Shown in pieces: positions 7,222 to 14,644 of a DNA stretch of 14,833 bases. The position numbers and the translations under genes were made by a program. Origin of the DNA: Fidelibacterota bacterium. Its GTDB lineage: Bacteria; Fidelibacterota; Marinisomatia; SCGC-AAA003-L08; D37C17. The notes below the pieces were generated by a model. The model saw nothing but the letters and a program-made list of their open reading frames with translations, ran no database searches and had not been told where the DNA came from. How positions within the stretch are numbered: position 1 is the stretch's first letter; every line of letters begins with the position of its first letter. The stretch spans positions 1-14,833 of the forward strand of contig PANV01000041.1 of the NCBI GenBank assembly GCA_002707765.1, in the 5' to 3' direction.

Positions 7222-8504
7222 TGTTTAATTTTTTATATAAAGGACTAATTAGAGATAGATCAAGAAGTTTTTTCCCAGTGATTATCATAACTTTAATTGT
7301 TACAATTATAATCTTTTTCTCTGGATTTTTAAATGGTGTTTATAATTCTTTATTTCTTAATACAGCGTTAGTCAATTCCGGTCATGTCAAAATTGTAACT
7401 TTTTTATATAATGAAGAGCATCAACTTTTACCTAACGATTTTGCTTTATTAGATATAGATAAAAAAATTAGCGATCTTGAAAAAAAATATGATGATTATT
7501 TTTGGACTCCTAGAATAACTTTTGCTGGTTTATTGGATGTTCCTGATGATAATGGAGAAACTAAGAGTCAAAGCCCTACAATTGGTTTAGGAATAGATTT
7601 TTTATCAAATGATTCAGAACAATTTAAAATTTGGGATCTCAAAAATAAACTGGTTAATGGTAGATTAATTGATAAGAGTAATGAAATATTAATTAGTCAA
7701 GAATTATCTAATCGTTTAAATTTGAAAGAAAATGAAATTGTTACTTTTATTGGCTCTACTATGTACGGAGGATTTACAACGTTTAATTTTATTGTTTCTG
7801 GAATTTTTGATTTAAATATTGGTCCTATAGCAAAAGATATGATTTTAGTTGATTTGAAAGGAGCAAGAGTTGCTTTGGATATGGATAATGCCGCTTCCGA
7901 AATTTTTGGTTATGATAAAGAATTATTATTTAATAATGATAAGACAGTTGAACTTAGAAATAATTTTAATTTTGAGAACCAAAATAGCCTTGATGAATTT
8001 AGACCTATTATGTTGGCTCTTAGGGACTCAAATCAAATGGGCACTTTAGTAGATTTTAGTGATGCAATAATTTTAATTATATTAACAGTTTTTTTAATTG
8101 TTGTTACATTAGTTTTATGGAATATGGGAATAATGAGTGGTTTAAGAAGGTATGGTGAAATAGGAATGAGGCTTGCAATCGGAGAAACAAAAAATCATGT
8201 TTTTAAATCTATGATTTTAGAATCTATTATTATTGGTACTTTAGGAAGCTTTTTTGGAACAATTCTTGGAATTTCAATAACTAGATATTTTGAAAATATA
8301 GGAATAGATTATTCCAAAGGAATTGATAGTTTGAGTTCTTCGAATTTTGCTATGCCAAATGTGTTTTATCCTCAAGTAACATCCGAATTATTTTATATAG
8401 GTTTTATTCCAGGTATTTTAGCAACAGTTCTTGGAACTATGCTTGCAGGGAGAGCAATTTACAAACGTGAAATGTCACAATTATTTAAGGAGCTTGAAGT
8501 ATGA
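7221..8504 (+). CDS. FtsX/LolC/E-type ABC permease, second of two
   Basis: This 427-residue protein has the same topology as its neighbour: first helix at about 15-37, a periplasmic domain, then three helices near the C-terminus. The element RRYGEIGMRLAIGE is the cytoplasmic coupling region. It is a diverged paralogue and presumably pairs with the upstream permease and the LolD-like ATPase. It ends at TGA 8502-8504, which overlaps the ATG of the LolA-like gene (ATGA). This also shows UGA acting as a normal stop here. An AAGGAG site inside its 3' end (8487-8492) drives the next gene. Confidence 0.92.
   Translation: MFNFLYKGLIRDRSRSFFPVIIITLIVTIIIFFSGFLNGVYNSLFLNTALVNSGHVKIVTFLYNEEHQLLPNDFALLDIDKKISDLEKKYDDYFWTPRITFAGLLDVPDDNGETKSQSPTIGLGIDFLSNDSEQFKIWDLKNKLVNGRLIDKSNEILISQELSNRLNLKENEIVTFIGSTMYGGFTTFNFIVSGIFDLNIGPIAKDMILVDLKGARVALDMDNAASEIFGYDKELLFNNDKTVELRNNFNFENQNSLDEFRPIMLALRDSNQMGTLVDFSDAIILIILTVFLIVVTLVLWNMGIMSGLRRYGEIGMRLAIGETKNHVFKSMILESIIIGTLGSFFGTILGISITRYFENIGIDYSKGIDSLSSSNFAMPNVFYPQVTSELFYIGFIPGILATVLGTMLAGRAIYKREMSQLFKELEV
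8487..8492 (+). promoter_or_regulatory. Shine-Dalgarno site of the LolA-like gene
   Basis: AAGGAG lies 8 nt before ATG 8501, inside the end of the permease gene. It is one of the few clear Shine-Dalgarno sites in the window and fixes the start of the LolA-like gene. Confidence 0.8.
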
Positions 8505-9235
8505 TTAAATTTTTTATTTTTTTTATTTCTGTAATTTTTTCTGAACCGAATGATCAAATTATTGATGAAATAGTAAAAAAAATGGATATGAATTTAAATT
8601 CTGAAAATAGAGTTATAAAAAGTAAAATGATTATTCATGGTAGAAGAACTAGTAGAACGATAGAGTCTAAAAGTTGGATTGTTGGAATTAATAAAGCATT
8701 TACAGAATATTTATCTCCTGCCAGAGAGAAAGGAAGTAAGATGTTAAAAATAAATGATAAACTATATACTTTTACACCTCAAACGGATAGAATTATACAA
8801 ATTTCTGGTCACATGTTAAGGCAGTCTGTTATGGGCTCAGATATGTCCTATAATGATATACTTGAAGATAAACCTTTGAATGATATATATACTGCATCAT
8901 TTGAGAAAGAAGAGATAATAAATGATAGAAAACATTATGTGATTTTTCTAAAAGCAATTGAAGAAGGATTAGCCTATCCACAAAGAAGAGCTTGGGTAGA
9001 TGCAGAATATTTTCTACCAATTAAAGAAGAATTGTATGCAAAAAGTGGTCAATTACTAAAATCTACTTCAATGAGTGGAATAAGAAAAATTGGCGAAAGA
9101 TGGTTTCCTACTATTTTTGTATTTAAAGATGAATTAAAGAAAACAAGTAAGGGAACTGAGTGGATTATTGATGAGATTGAGTTTGACGTTGATATCCCTG
9201 AATCAATTTTTTTCAAATCAAATTTAAGAAAGTGA
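8501..9235 (+). CDS. LolA-like outer membrane lipoprotein-sorting protein
   Basis: This 244-residue exported protein has a short signal peptide (about 1-14). It carries the characteristic stretch of the LolA-like family (PF17131 / COG2834 type): SPAREKGSKMLK (72-83), LYTFTPQTDRIIQISGHM (88-105), and then RQSVMGSDMSY with the conserved MGSD. Such proteins have a half-barrel that shields acyl chains in the periplasm. Its place after the ATPase and two permeases suggests it receives a hydrophobic cargo or lipoprotein from them. The gene overlaps the permease by 4 bp. The TGA stop at 9233 is a true stop, since the frame closes shortly after. Confidence 0.9.
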   Translation: MIKFFIFFISVIFSEPNDQIIDEIVKKMDMNLNSENRVIKSKMIIHGRRTSRTIESKSWIVGINKAFTEYLSPAREKGSKMLKINDKLYTFTPQTDRIIQISGHMLRQSVMGSDMSYNDILEDKPLNDIYTASFEKEEIINDRKHYVIFLKAIEEGLAYPQRRAWVDAEYFLPIKEELYAKSGQLLKSTSMSGIRKIGERWFPTIFVFKDELKKTSKGTEWIIDEIEFDVDIPESIFFKSNLRK

Positions 9236-9270
9236 TATAACAAATTTTTTATGATAACTGAGGAAAATCT

Positions 9271-9642
9271 ATGGATAAAATAATTAAGATTGATGATGTA
9301 GAGGGAAAAGTTTATGAGCTTGATGATTGGAAACCAGAACAAGGTGTTCAGGTTAAAAAATATTTCAATGAAAAATTTAAAGAGATTAAAGATAGTTATG
9401 AAAAATTATTAAGTGATTTTAATTGGAATAAGCTAATTTTTGAAAGCGATATTTCATTTACACCTATAATTGGAAAAGTGTATCATTTGTATGAGAAAGA
9501 AAACGGAAAAAAATTTATGTCTTTAATAAGTCCATCTGACTGGGGTAATAGCAGTAAATTAAAATTTATTGGTTCTTTTAAACAAGATTCAAGGCAAAAA
9601 TGGAATCTTATTGATAGTGAGTTAATAAATAAAAAAAAATAA
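9271..9642 (+). CDS. DUF2452-like small protein
   Basis: This is a 123-residue soluble protein with no signal peptide. The charged N-terminal half (about 25-55) looks helical, perhaps coiled coil. The C-terminal part GKVYHLYEKENGKKFMSLIS, followed by DWG and a lysine-rich strand ending WNLID, resembles DUF2452 proteins known from Bacteroidota; the assignment is from memory. The function is unknown. A good Shine-Dalgarno GAGGA (9260-9264) lies 6 nt before ATG 9271. It follows the LolA-like gene by 35 bp and may be the last gene of the operon, ending before the hairpin at 9656. Confidence 0.72.
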   Translation: MDKIIKIDDVEGKVYELDDWKPEQGVQVKKYFNEKFKEIKDSYEKLLSDFNWNKLIFESDISFTPIIGKVYHLYEKENGKKFMSLISPSDWGNSSKLKFIGSFKQDSRQKWNLIDSELINKKK

Positions 9643-9655
9643 AGTTTAAAAAATA

Positions 9656-9698
9656 ATGGCTCGATATACTGTGAGGAGCACAAGGTATCTCGAGCCAT
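9656..9698. terminator. Long hairpin between convergent genes, probable terminator
   Basis: The outer stem is nine pairs (ATGGCTCGA 9656-9664 with TCGAGCCAT 9690-9698). A T/C mismatch follows, then ATAC with GTAT, a 2-nt bulge, and TGTG with CACA around the loop AGGAG (9674-9678). On the minus strand it is followed by ATTATTTTTT, a good U-tract, so it can end the XRE transcript. On the plus strand it lies just after the operon's last gene. The minus-strand loop reads CTCCT. Confidence 0.7.
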
Positions 9699-9728
9699 TT
9701 ATGTAACATGCGGACGGGATGATAATTT

Positions 9729-9935
9729 TTATTCTTTTTCGTAGTCTAGGATATCTCCAGGTTTACATTCAAGTGCTTCGCAAATTTTATTTAAAGTCGA
9801 ATATCTTATTCCTTTAACATTTCCATTTTTAATTCTTGATAAATTAACAATACTTATACCTATTTTATTTGCAAGCTTAGAAACAGACATTTTTTTTTTA
9901 GCAAGCATGACATCAATATTAGTAATTATTGGCAT
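9729..9935 (-). CDS. Small XRE-family HTH regulator
   Basis: This 68-residue protein is essentially one Cro/CI-type helix-turn-helix domain. KKMSVSKLANKIGISIVNLS (14-33) forms the HTH, followed by RIKNGNVKGIRYSTLNKICE and the typical ending ALECKPGDILDYE (54-66). Single-domain XRE proteins of this type (PF13443-like) are DNA-binding repressors, often autoregulated. It is the only minus-strand gene in the window, convergent with the operon and divergent from thrS. No toxin partner is visible beside it. A TATAAT on the minus strand lies 21 nt before its ATG. Confidence 0.88.
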   Translation of the reverse strand: MPIITNIDVMLAKKKMSVSKLANKIGISIVNLSRIKNGNVKGIRYSTLNKICEALECKPGDILDYEKE

Positions 9936-9989
9936 AAAACATTAAAAATTTTAATTATTATAATAAAAATTTAATTTAAAACATTAAAA
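9936..9989. repeat. 12-bp direct repeat AAAACATTAAAA around the XRE promoter
   Basis: Identical copies lie at 9936-9947 and 9978-9989, 42 bp apart. They bracket the minus-strand TATAAT: one abuts the start codon, the other covers the -35 area. They could be operator sites for the regulator itself. Low base complexity weakens the case. Confidence 0.4.
9957..9962 (-). promoter_or_regulatory. Candidate -10 of the XRE gene
   Basis: The minus strand reads TATAAT here, 21 nt before the ATG at 9935. No good -35 is visible. Chance matches are common in DNA this AT-rich. Confidence 0.4.
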
Positions 9990-10188
9990 TTTAAAAGTTT
10001 TTTTTTGTGATTTGAAAAAAATAGAATAAATTAATTTTTTATGTGATTGAGTTTAATAAAATATTAATTTTATTTTGATGATTATAAAATTACTTATTGT
10101 AAATTACCATCAATAGTTTTGTACGTTATTTTTTCAAATAAAATTGAAATAATTAAATTTAGAATGTTAATTATAGTTAGATAAGAAT

Positions 10189-10194
10189 TATAAT
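10189..10194 (+). promoter_or_regulatory. Candidate -10 of thrS, possibly leaderless
   Basis: A perfect TATAAT ends 7 nt before ATG 10202, so transcription would begin at or next to the start codon. No Shine-Dalgarno precedes the ATG. No convincing -35 is seen. Confidence 0.4.
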
Positions 10195-10201
10195 AAATTT
10201 T

Positions 10202-12145
10202 ATGAGTAATAAAATAAATATAACTTTCCCTGATGGCAACTCTAAAGAGTTCAATAAAAATGTAACTGGATATGAAGTAGCTTACGATATTTCTCCTTCT
10301 TTAGCAAAACAAGCTGTTTTAATTGAAATTAATGGAGATATAAAAGATTTGCACTCAATCATTGAGCATGATTCTATTTTAAAAATAATAAAAAAAGATG
10401 CAGATTCAGTTTTAGAAGTATTAAGGCATGATTGTGCTCATGTTATGGCTGAAGCAGTTCAGGAACTATTTCCTGATACACAAGTAACGATAGGTCCTGC
10501 TATAGATAATGGTTTTTATTATGATTTTGCTAGAAAGCAACCATTTACAACAGATGATTTTGAAAGTATAGAAAATAAGATGCATGAAATTATTAGTAAG
10601 GGGTCAGAATTCCGTAGGGAAGTGTGGACCAGAGAAAAAGCAATAGATTTTTTTAAACAAAAAGGAGAATTTTATAAAGTAGAAATTATAAAAGATTTAC
10701 CTGATGATGAAGAGCTTTCAATCTATTTCCAAGGAGAGTGGTTGGACTTGTGTAGAGGACCGCATCTCCCTTCAACAAAGCATATTGGAAAATCATTTAA
10801 ATTGATGAAAGTTGCTGGAGCTTATTGGAGAGGTAATGAAAACAATGAAATGTTAACAAGAATTTATGGCACTGCATGGAGAAATGATAAAGAGTTAAGA
10901 AAATATTTAAATATGTTGAAGGAGGCAGAAAAAAGAGATCATCGTAAAATTGGAAGAGAGATGAAATTATTTTCATTTGATGATGAAGTGGGTTCAGGTT
11001 TACCTCTATGGCTACCAAATGGTACGATTATAATAGATGAACTAGAAAAGTTAGCAAAAGAAACTGAAACAAAAGCAGGTTATGATAGAGTTAAAACTCC
11101 TCACATAACTAAAAGTTCACTTTATGAAAAATCTGGACATTTATCTCATTATGAAGATAGTATGTTTCCAGCTATGGATGTAGATGGTAATAAGTATTAT
11201 TTAAAGCCTATGAATTGTCCCCATCATCATAAAATTTATGCAAGTCTTCCTAGAACTTATAAAGAGTTACCAATAAGATTAAGCGAGTACGGTACATGTT
11301 ACAGATATGAAAAATCAGGTCAATTGTTTGGATTAATGAGAGTAAGAAGTATGCAAATGAATGATGCACATATTTATTGTACGGAAGAGCAATTTAAGGG
11401 TGAGTTTTTAGCCGTATGTAACATGTATTTAGAATATTTTAAGATTTTTGGTATAGAAAAGTATGAAATGAGGTTAAGTCTTCATGATAAAGAGAAGCTA
11501 GGAGATAAATATGTTGATGAACCAGAATTATGGATTAAAACTGAGAATTTAGTTCGTGAGGCATTAGTTGAAGGTGGTTTGAATTTTACTGAAATACCTG
11601 GTGAGGCTGCTTTTTATGGACCTAAAATTGATGTGCAGGTTTGGAGCGCGATTGGTAGAGAATTTACATTAGCAACAAATCAAGTTGATTTTGCTATTCC
11701 ATCAAGATTTGATTTGTCATATATTGATAAATCAAATAAATCACAAGTTCCGTTATGCATTCATCGAGCTCCTTTAGGAACACATGAACGATTTATTGGC
11801 TTTCTTATTGAGCATTTTGCAGGGAATTTCCCTCTCTGGTTATCACCTGTTCAAATGGTCATAATACCAATATCTGAAAAATTTAATGATTATTGTATGA
11901 CTATTTTTTCTAGATTAAAGCTGGAAGGTATAAGGTTGAAAATTGATAATCGAAATGAGAAAATGGGTGCAAAAATTAGAACTGCAGAAATTGATAAAAT
12001 CCCAATCATGATAATTATTGGAGAAAATGAAGTTAACAATAATGTTATTTCTGTTAGAAGAAAGTTTCAAGGTGATCTTGGTAAACTTGATTTAGACAAC
12101 TTTATTGAAAATATTAAACTTGAGATTTCATCAAGAAATTTATAA
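10202..12145 (+). CDS. thrS: Threonyl-tRNA synthetase
   Basis: This 647-residue enzyme is of normal length and attaches Thr to tRNA-Thr in the cytoplasm. Residues 1-62 are the TGS domain (INITFPDG at its start supports the chosen ATG). The editing domain has HDCAH (H76, H80) and LDLCRGPH (C184, H188). The class II catalytic core has MNCPHHH (zinc ligand C339) and motif 2 around RYEKSGQLFGLMRVRSMQMNDAH (371-390, zinc ligand H390). The third zinc-site His is in IHRAPLGTHERF. The C-terminal anticodon-binding domain runs from about VQMVIIPISEKF to the end. In motif 2 the more common RGFTQDDAH is replaced by RSMQMNDAH, which looks like a clade variant. No T-box or operator is visible upstream. Confidence 0.98.
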   Translation: MSNKINITFPDGNSKEFNKNVTGYEVAYDISPSLAKQAVLIEINGDIKDLHSIIEHDSILKIIKKDADSVLEVLRHDCAHVMAEAVQELFPDTQVTIGPAIDNGFYYDFARKQPFTTDDFESIENKMHEIISKGSEFRREVWTREKAIDFFKQKGEFYKVEIIKDLPDDEELSIYFQGEWLDLCRGPHLPSTKHIGKSFKLMKVAGAYWRGNENNEMLTRIYGTAWRNDKELRKYLNMLKEAEKRDHRKIGREMKLFSFDDEVGSGLPLWLPNGTIIIDELEKLAKETETKAGYDRVKTPHITKSSLYEKSGHLSHYEDSMFPAMDVDGNKYYLKPMNCPHHHKIYASLPRTYKELPIRLSEYGTCYRYEKSGQLFGLMRVRSMQMNDAHIYCTEEQFKGEFLAVCNMYLEYFKIFGIEKYEMRLSLHDKEKLGDKYVDEPELWIKTENLVREALVEGGLNFTEIPGEAAFYGPKIDVQVWSAIGREFTLATNQVDFAIPSRFDLSYIDKSNKSQVPLCIHRAPLGTHERFIGFLIEHFAGNFPLWLSPVQMVIIPISEKFNDYCMTIFSRLKLEGIRLKIDNRNEKMGAKIRTAEIDKIPIMIIIGENEVNNNVISVRRKFQGDLGKLDLDNFIENIKLEISSRNL

Positions 12146-12152
12146 ACATTAA

Positions 12153-12386
12153 TTGAATTACATTAATTTATTATTAGCTTATCCAATAATTTTTTTAATT
12201 AAAATCTACCAATCACTTCTTTCTCCATTCTTTGGATTTAATTGTAGATTTAGTCCTACATGCTCAGAATATACAAAGCAGTCATTATTAAAATATGGAT
12301 TGGTAAAAGGTTTATTCTTAGCACTTAGAAGATTATCAAAATGTCATCCATACTCAAAATCAAACTTTAATGACCCTCTAAATTAG
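12153..12386 (+). CDS. yidD: Membrane protein insertion efficiency factor YidD
   Basis: This is a 77-residue protein. The N-terminal amphipathic or membrane helix (about 4-24) is followed by the family signature SPFFGFNCRFSPTCSEY with C31 and C37, then LALRRLSKCHPY with C64. YidD helps YidC insert inner-membrane proteins. The usual tail after HPW (GGxGxDPVP type) is here reduced to HPYSKSNFNDPLN. The start is TTG 12153, 7 bp after thrS; no ATG fits, and the hydrophobic segment begins directly after. It is probably transcribed with thrS. Neighbours usually seen elsewhere (rnpA, yidC) are absent. Confidence 0.92.
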   Translation: MNYINLLLAYPIIFLIKIYQSLLSPFFGFNCRFSPTCSEYTKQSLLKYGLVKGLFLALRRLSKCHPYSKSNFNDPLN

Positions 12387-12438
12387 ATTGCCTTTTTTAT
12401 TTTTTAATTAACATAATTATTCTGTATATTAAAGACCG

Positions 12439-12462
12439 TATAAATACGTGCAAAACGTGCAA
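12439..12462 (+). promoter_or_regulatory. Candidate hemA promoter with tandem ACGTGCAA
   Basis: TATAAAT (12439-12445) could be a -10 for the haem genes. It is followed at once by ACGTGCAA twice (12446-12453 and 12455-12462), a 9-bp period tandem in the likely early leader. The repeat stands out from its AT-only surroundings and could be a protein site. No -35 is clear. Confidence 0.35.
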
Positions 12463-12482
12463 TTTGAAAAGGTTTATTTTAA

Positions 12483-13736
12483 ATGAGTTTTTATATTAAA
12501 AATTTGAATTATTATGGAGTCACCCATAAAGTTGCTTCACTTGAGCTCAGAGAGCATTTTGCTCTTAGCGATGATCAGATTATTAAAGCTTATGAATTAT
12601 CGAAAAAGTTCGAAATTCATGAACTTTTCATTCTGTCAACATGTGCAAGAACTGAATTTTATGCCTTTTCTAATAAAAATGAATTATTGACTTTTATAAA
12701 GTTTCTTTACAAAATGCTTGAAAAAAAATGTAATTTTAATTTCTTAATCTATAAAAATGCGGAAGAATGTGTTAGACAAATAATGCTTGTGTCTTCAAGT
12801 ATTGATTCAATGTTAATTGGAGAGACTCAGATTACTAACCAGATTAAAAAAAGTTTTCAGTTATCAAAAGATAAAAGAGCTTGTAAATCAATATTATCAA
12901 GAATGATTCAATCATCTTTAGAAGTTGGCAAAAACATAAGAAATAAAACAAAGTTATCAGATGGTGCTCTTTCAATTAGTTATGCTGCTGTACAAAAAAT
13001 TGATAACATTATAGATGATTTAAAACACGAAACTGTTTTAGTTGTAGGTGCAGGTGTAACTGGTAAGTTAGTTGTACAAAATTTTAAAAAAAAGGGTGCA
13101 GAAAATATTTTAATAACAAATCGTGATTTTGATAGAGGTCAAAAACTTGCAAGTAAACTTAATGGAAATTTTATACCATTTGAAAATTTCAATAAACATA
13201 TTCACAAAGCTTCAATTATAATAACCTGTACAAACGCAAGTTATAATCTTATAACATATAAAGAAATTCTTGAAATATCAAAAATTAAGGAAAAACTTAT
13301 TCTAATGGATTTATCTGTTCCTCGTAATATTGAAAGTTCAATATCAAATATCGATAATTGTACCTTATTATCAATTGATGATATTCAAGATGTAATAAAT
13401 GATCTTATAAAGAAAAGGTATGATGAACTACCTAAAGCAAATGAAAAAATTGAAGAAAAAATTTTAGATTTTACTAGTTGGTTTAATCAGCTTAAAGTTA
13501 CTCCAACAATTGCTAGTTTGAAACATCATTATGAATCCATTCAAAAAAAAGAGATTAATAAAATATCAAATAAATATGAAGAAAGTACACTTGAGGCAAT
13601 AGACATATTTTCAAATAGTTTACTTAAAAAAATAATGAAAGATTCTATTGAGTTTCTTAAATCAGATAAAACAAGTGATTTATCTAAAGAACAATTGGTT
13701 GATATTCTTAGAGAAGTCCATGGATTTGATAAATGA
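12483..13736 (+). CDS. hemA: Glutamyl-tRNA reductase
   Basis: This 417-residue enzyme reduces Glu-tRNA to glutamate-1-semialdehyde with NADPH, the first step of C5 haem synthesis. The N-terminal catalytic domain has YGVTHKVASLELRE and LSTCARTEFY with the nucleophile C54. The usual CNRTE is CARTE here, Ala for Asn at 55. SSIDSMLIGETQITNQIK covers the conserved GE (113-114). The NADPH domain has VVGAGVTGK (187-195), ITNRDFDRGQ and LMDLSVPRNIE. The C-terminal helical dimerisation domain (about 310-417) is complete. It ends at TGA 13734, overlapping the hemC start (ATGA). The presence of this gene shows that ALA is made by the C5 route, not by ALA synthase. Confidence 0.97.
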   Translation: MSFYIKNLNYYGVTHKVASLELREHFALSDDQIIKAYELSKKFEIHELFILSTCARTEFYAFSNKNELLTFIKFLYKMLEKKCNFNFLIYKNAEECVRQIMLVSSSIDSMLIGETQITNQIKKSFQLSKDKRACKSILSRMIQSSLEVGKNIRNKTKLSDGALSISYAAVQKIDNIIDDLKHETVLVVGAGVTGKLVVQNFKKKGAENILITNRDFDRGQKLASKLNGNFIPFENFNKHIHKASIIITCTNASYNLITYKEILEISKIKEKLILMDLSVPRNIESSISNIDNCTLLSIDDIQDVINDLIKKRYDELPKANEKIEEKILDFTSWFNQLKVTPTIASLKHHYESIQKKEINKISNKYEESTLEAIDIFSNSLLKKIMKDSIEFLKSDKTSDLSKEQLVDILREVHGFDK

Positions 13737-14644
13737 AACAGTTGATTATAGGTACTAGAGGTAGTTCTTTAGCTTTAAATCAAGCTAACGAAGTAAAAGA
13801 AAGAATTATATCAAACTTTGATATAAAAGTTGAAATTAAAGTAGTAAAAACGGAAGGAGATATCGATTTAAAAACCCCATCAAGAAAAATTTTAGATAAA
13901 GGTTTTTATACAAGTGAAATAGAACAATTACTTAACGATTCCAAAATTGATTTAGCTGTTCATAGTATGAAAGATTTGCCCCTTAAACTAAAATCTCAAT
14001 TTGAAATTAGTGCTGTCATGAAAAGAAGATCACCAATGGACATATTAATAACTAATAGATTTTCTAAATTAAAAGATTTCCCATTAAATTCTACAATTGG
14101 GGTTGGGAGCTTGAGGCGAAGATTACAATTAAAACTGATAAGACCAGATTTTCAGATAGTAGATGTTAGAGGGAATATTGAAACTCGAATAGATAAGATG
14201 TATAAATATAATTGGCATGGATTAATCATAGCAAAAGCTGCCTTAGAGCGTCTTAATTTGAAAGAAAAATTTATTGATTTTAATATTAAACAAATGATTC
14301 CCGCTTCATGTCAAGGTATAGTCGCTGTTGAAAGTTTAAAAAATAGATCTGAATTAAAAAGTATTACTTCAAAAATCAATCATCCTCAAACATATTTAAA
14401 TGGATTAATTGAGAGAGAAATTGCTTTAATTCTTGAAGGTGGATGTAAAATTCCTGTTGGATGTTACGCGGATGTAAATAATGATAAAGTTAATCTTTAT
14501 GCATATATTGCAACCGATTCTGGTGAAAAATTTATAATTGAAACAGAGTCAGGACTATTAGAAGATAAAAAAGAAATAATAATTAGTCTGATAAAAAAAA
14601 TGAATAATAAGGGTTTACAGGAAACTTTAAATGATAGAAAATAG
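13733..14644 (+). CDS. hemC: Hydroxymethylbilane synthase (porphobilinogen deaminase)
   Basis: This 303-residue enzyme joins four porphobilinogens into hydroxymethylbilane. IGTRGSSLALNQA opens the protein. HSMKDLP gives the catalytic Asp D81. GVGSLRRRLQL (123-133) and DVRGNIETRIDK (144-155) provide the basic residues that bind the acidic side chains. EGGCKIPVG gives C238, which carries the dipyrromethane cofactor. PASCQGIVAVE (190-200) is also typical. It overlaps hemA by 4 bp and hemD by 14 bp, so the three are probably translated as one coupled unit. Length and motifs are normal. Confidence 0.97.
   Translation: MKQLIIGTRGSSLALNQANEVKERIISNFDIKVEIKVVKTEGDIDLKTPSRKILDKGFYTSEIEQLLNDSKIDLAVHSMKDLPLKLKSQFEISAVMKRRSPMDILITNRFSKLKDFPLNSTIGVGSLRRRLQLKLIRPDFQIVDVRGNIETRIDKMYKYNWHGLIIAKAALERLNLKEKFIDFNIKQMIPASCQGIVAVESLKNRSELKSITSKINHPQTYLNGLIEREIALILEGGCKIPVGCYADVNNDKVNLYAYIATDSGEKFIIETESGLLEDKKEIIISLIKKMNNKGLQETLNDRK

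Larger units (their letters stand above)
9936..10201. other. Extremely AT-rich intergenic region between divergent genes
   Basis: This 266-bp stretch has no supportable ORF. It holds the XRE promoter candidate, the direct repeat, an AT-only inverted repeat (AATAAAAT 10055-10062 with ATTTTATT 10067-10074) and a TATAAT at 10189 next to thrS. I see no T-box motif, tRNA or other structured RNA. Confidence 0.6.

Noticed and set aside
9483..9698. Minus-strand frame over the DUF2452-like gene and hairpin
   Set aside because: It is antisense to a better supported gene, starts within the hairpin, and has no recognisable domain.
9656..9728. Integron attC site or insertion-sequence end
   Set aside because: No clear R'/R'' core sites, integrase, transposase or target duplication is visible. 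A terminator or regulatory hairpin explains it more simply.
9936..10201. T-box or other riboswitch before thrS
   Set aside because: No T-box consensus and no GC-containing stems are present. The sequence is almost pure A and T.
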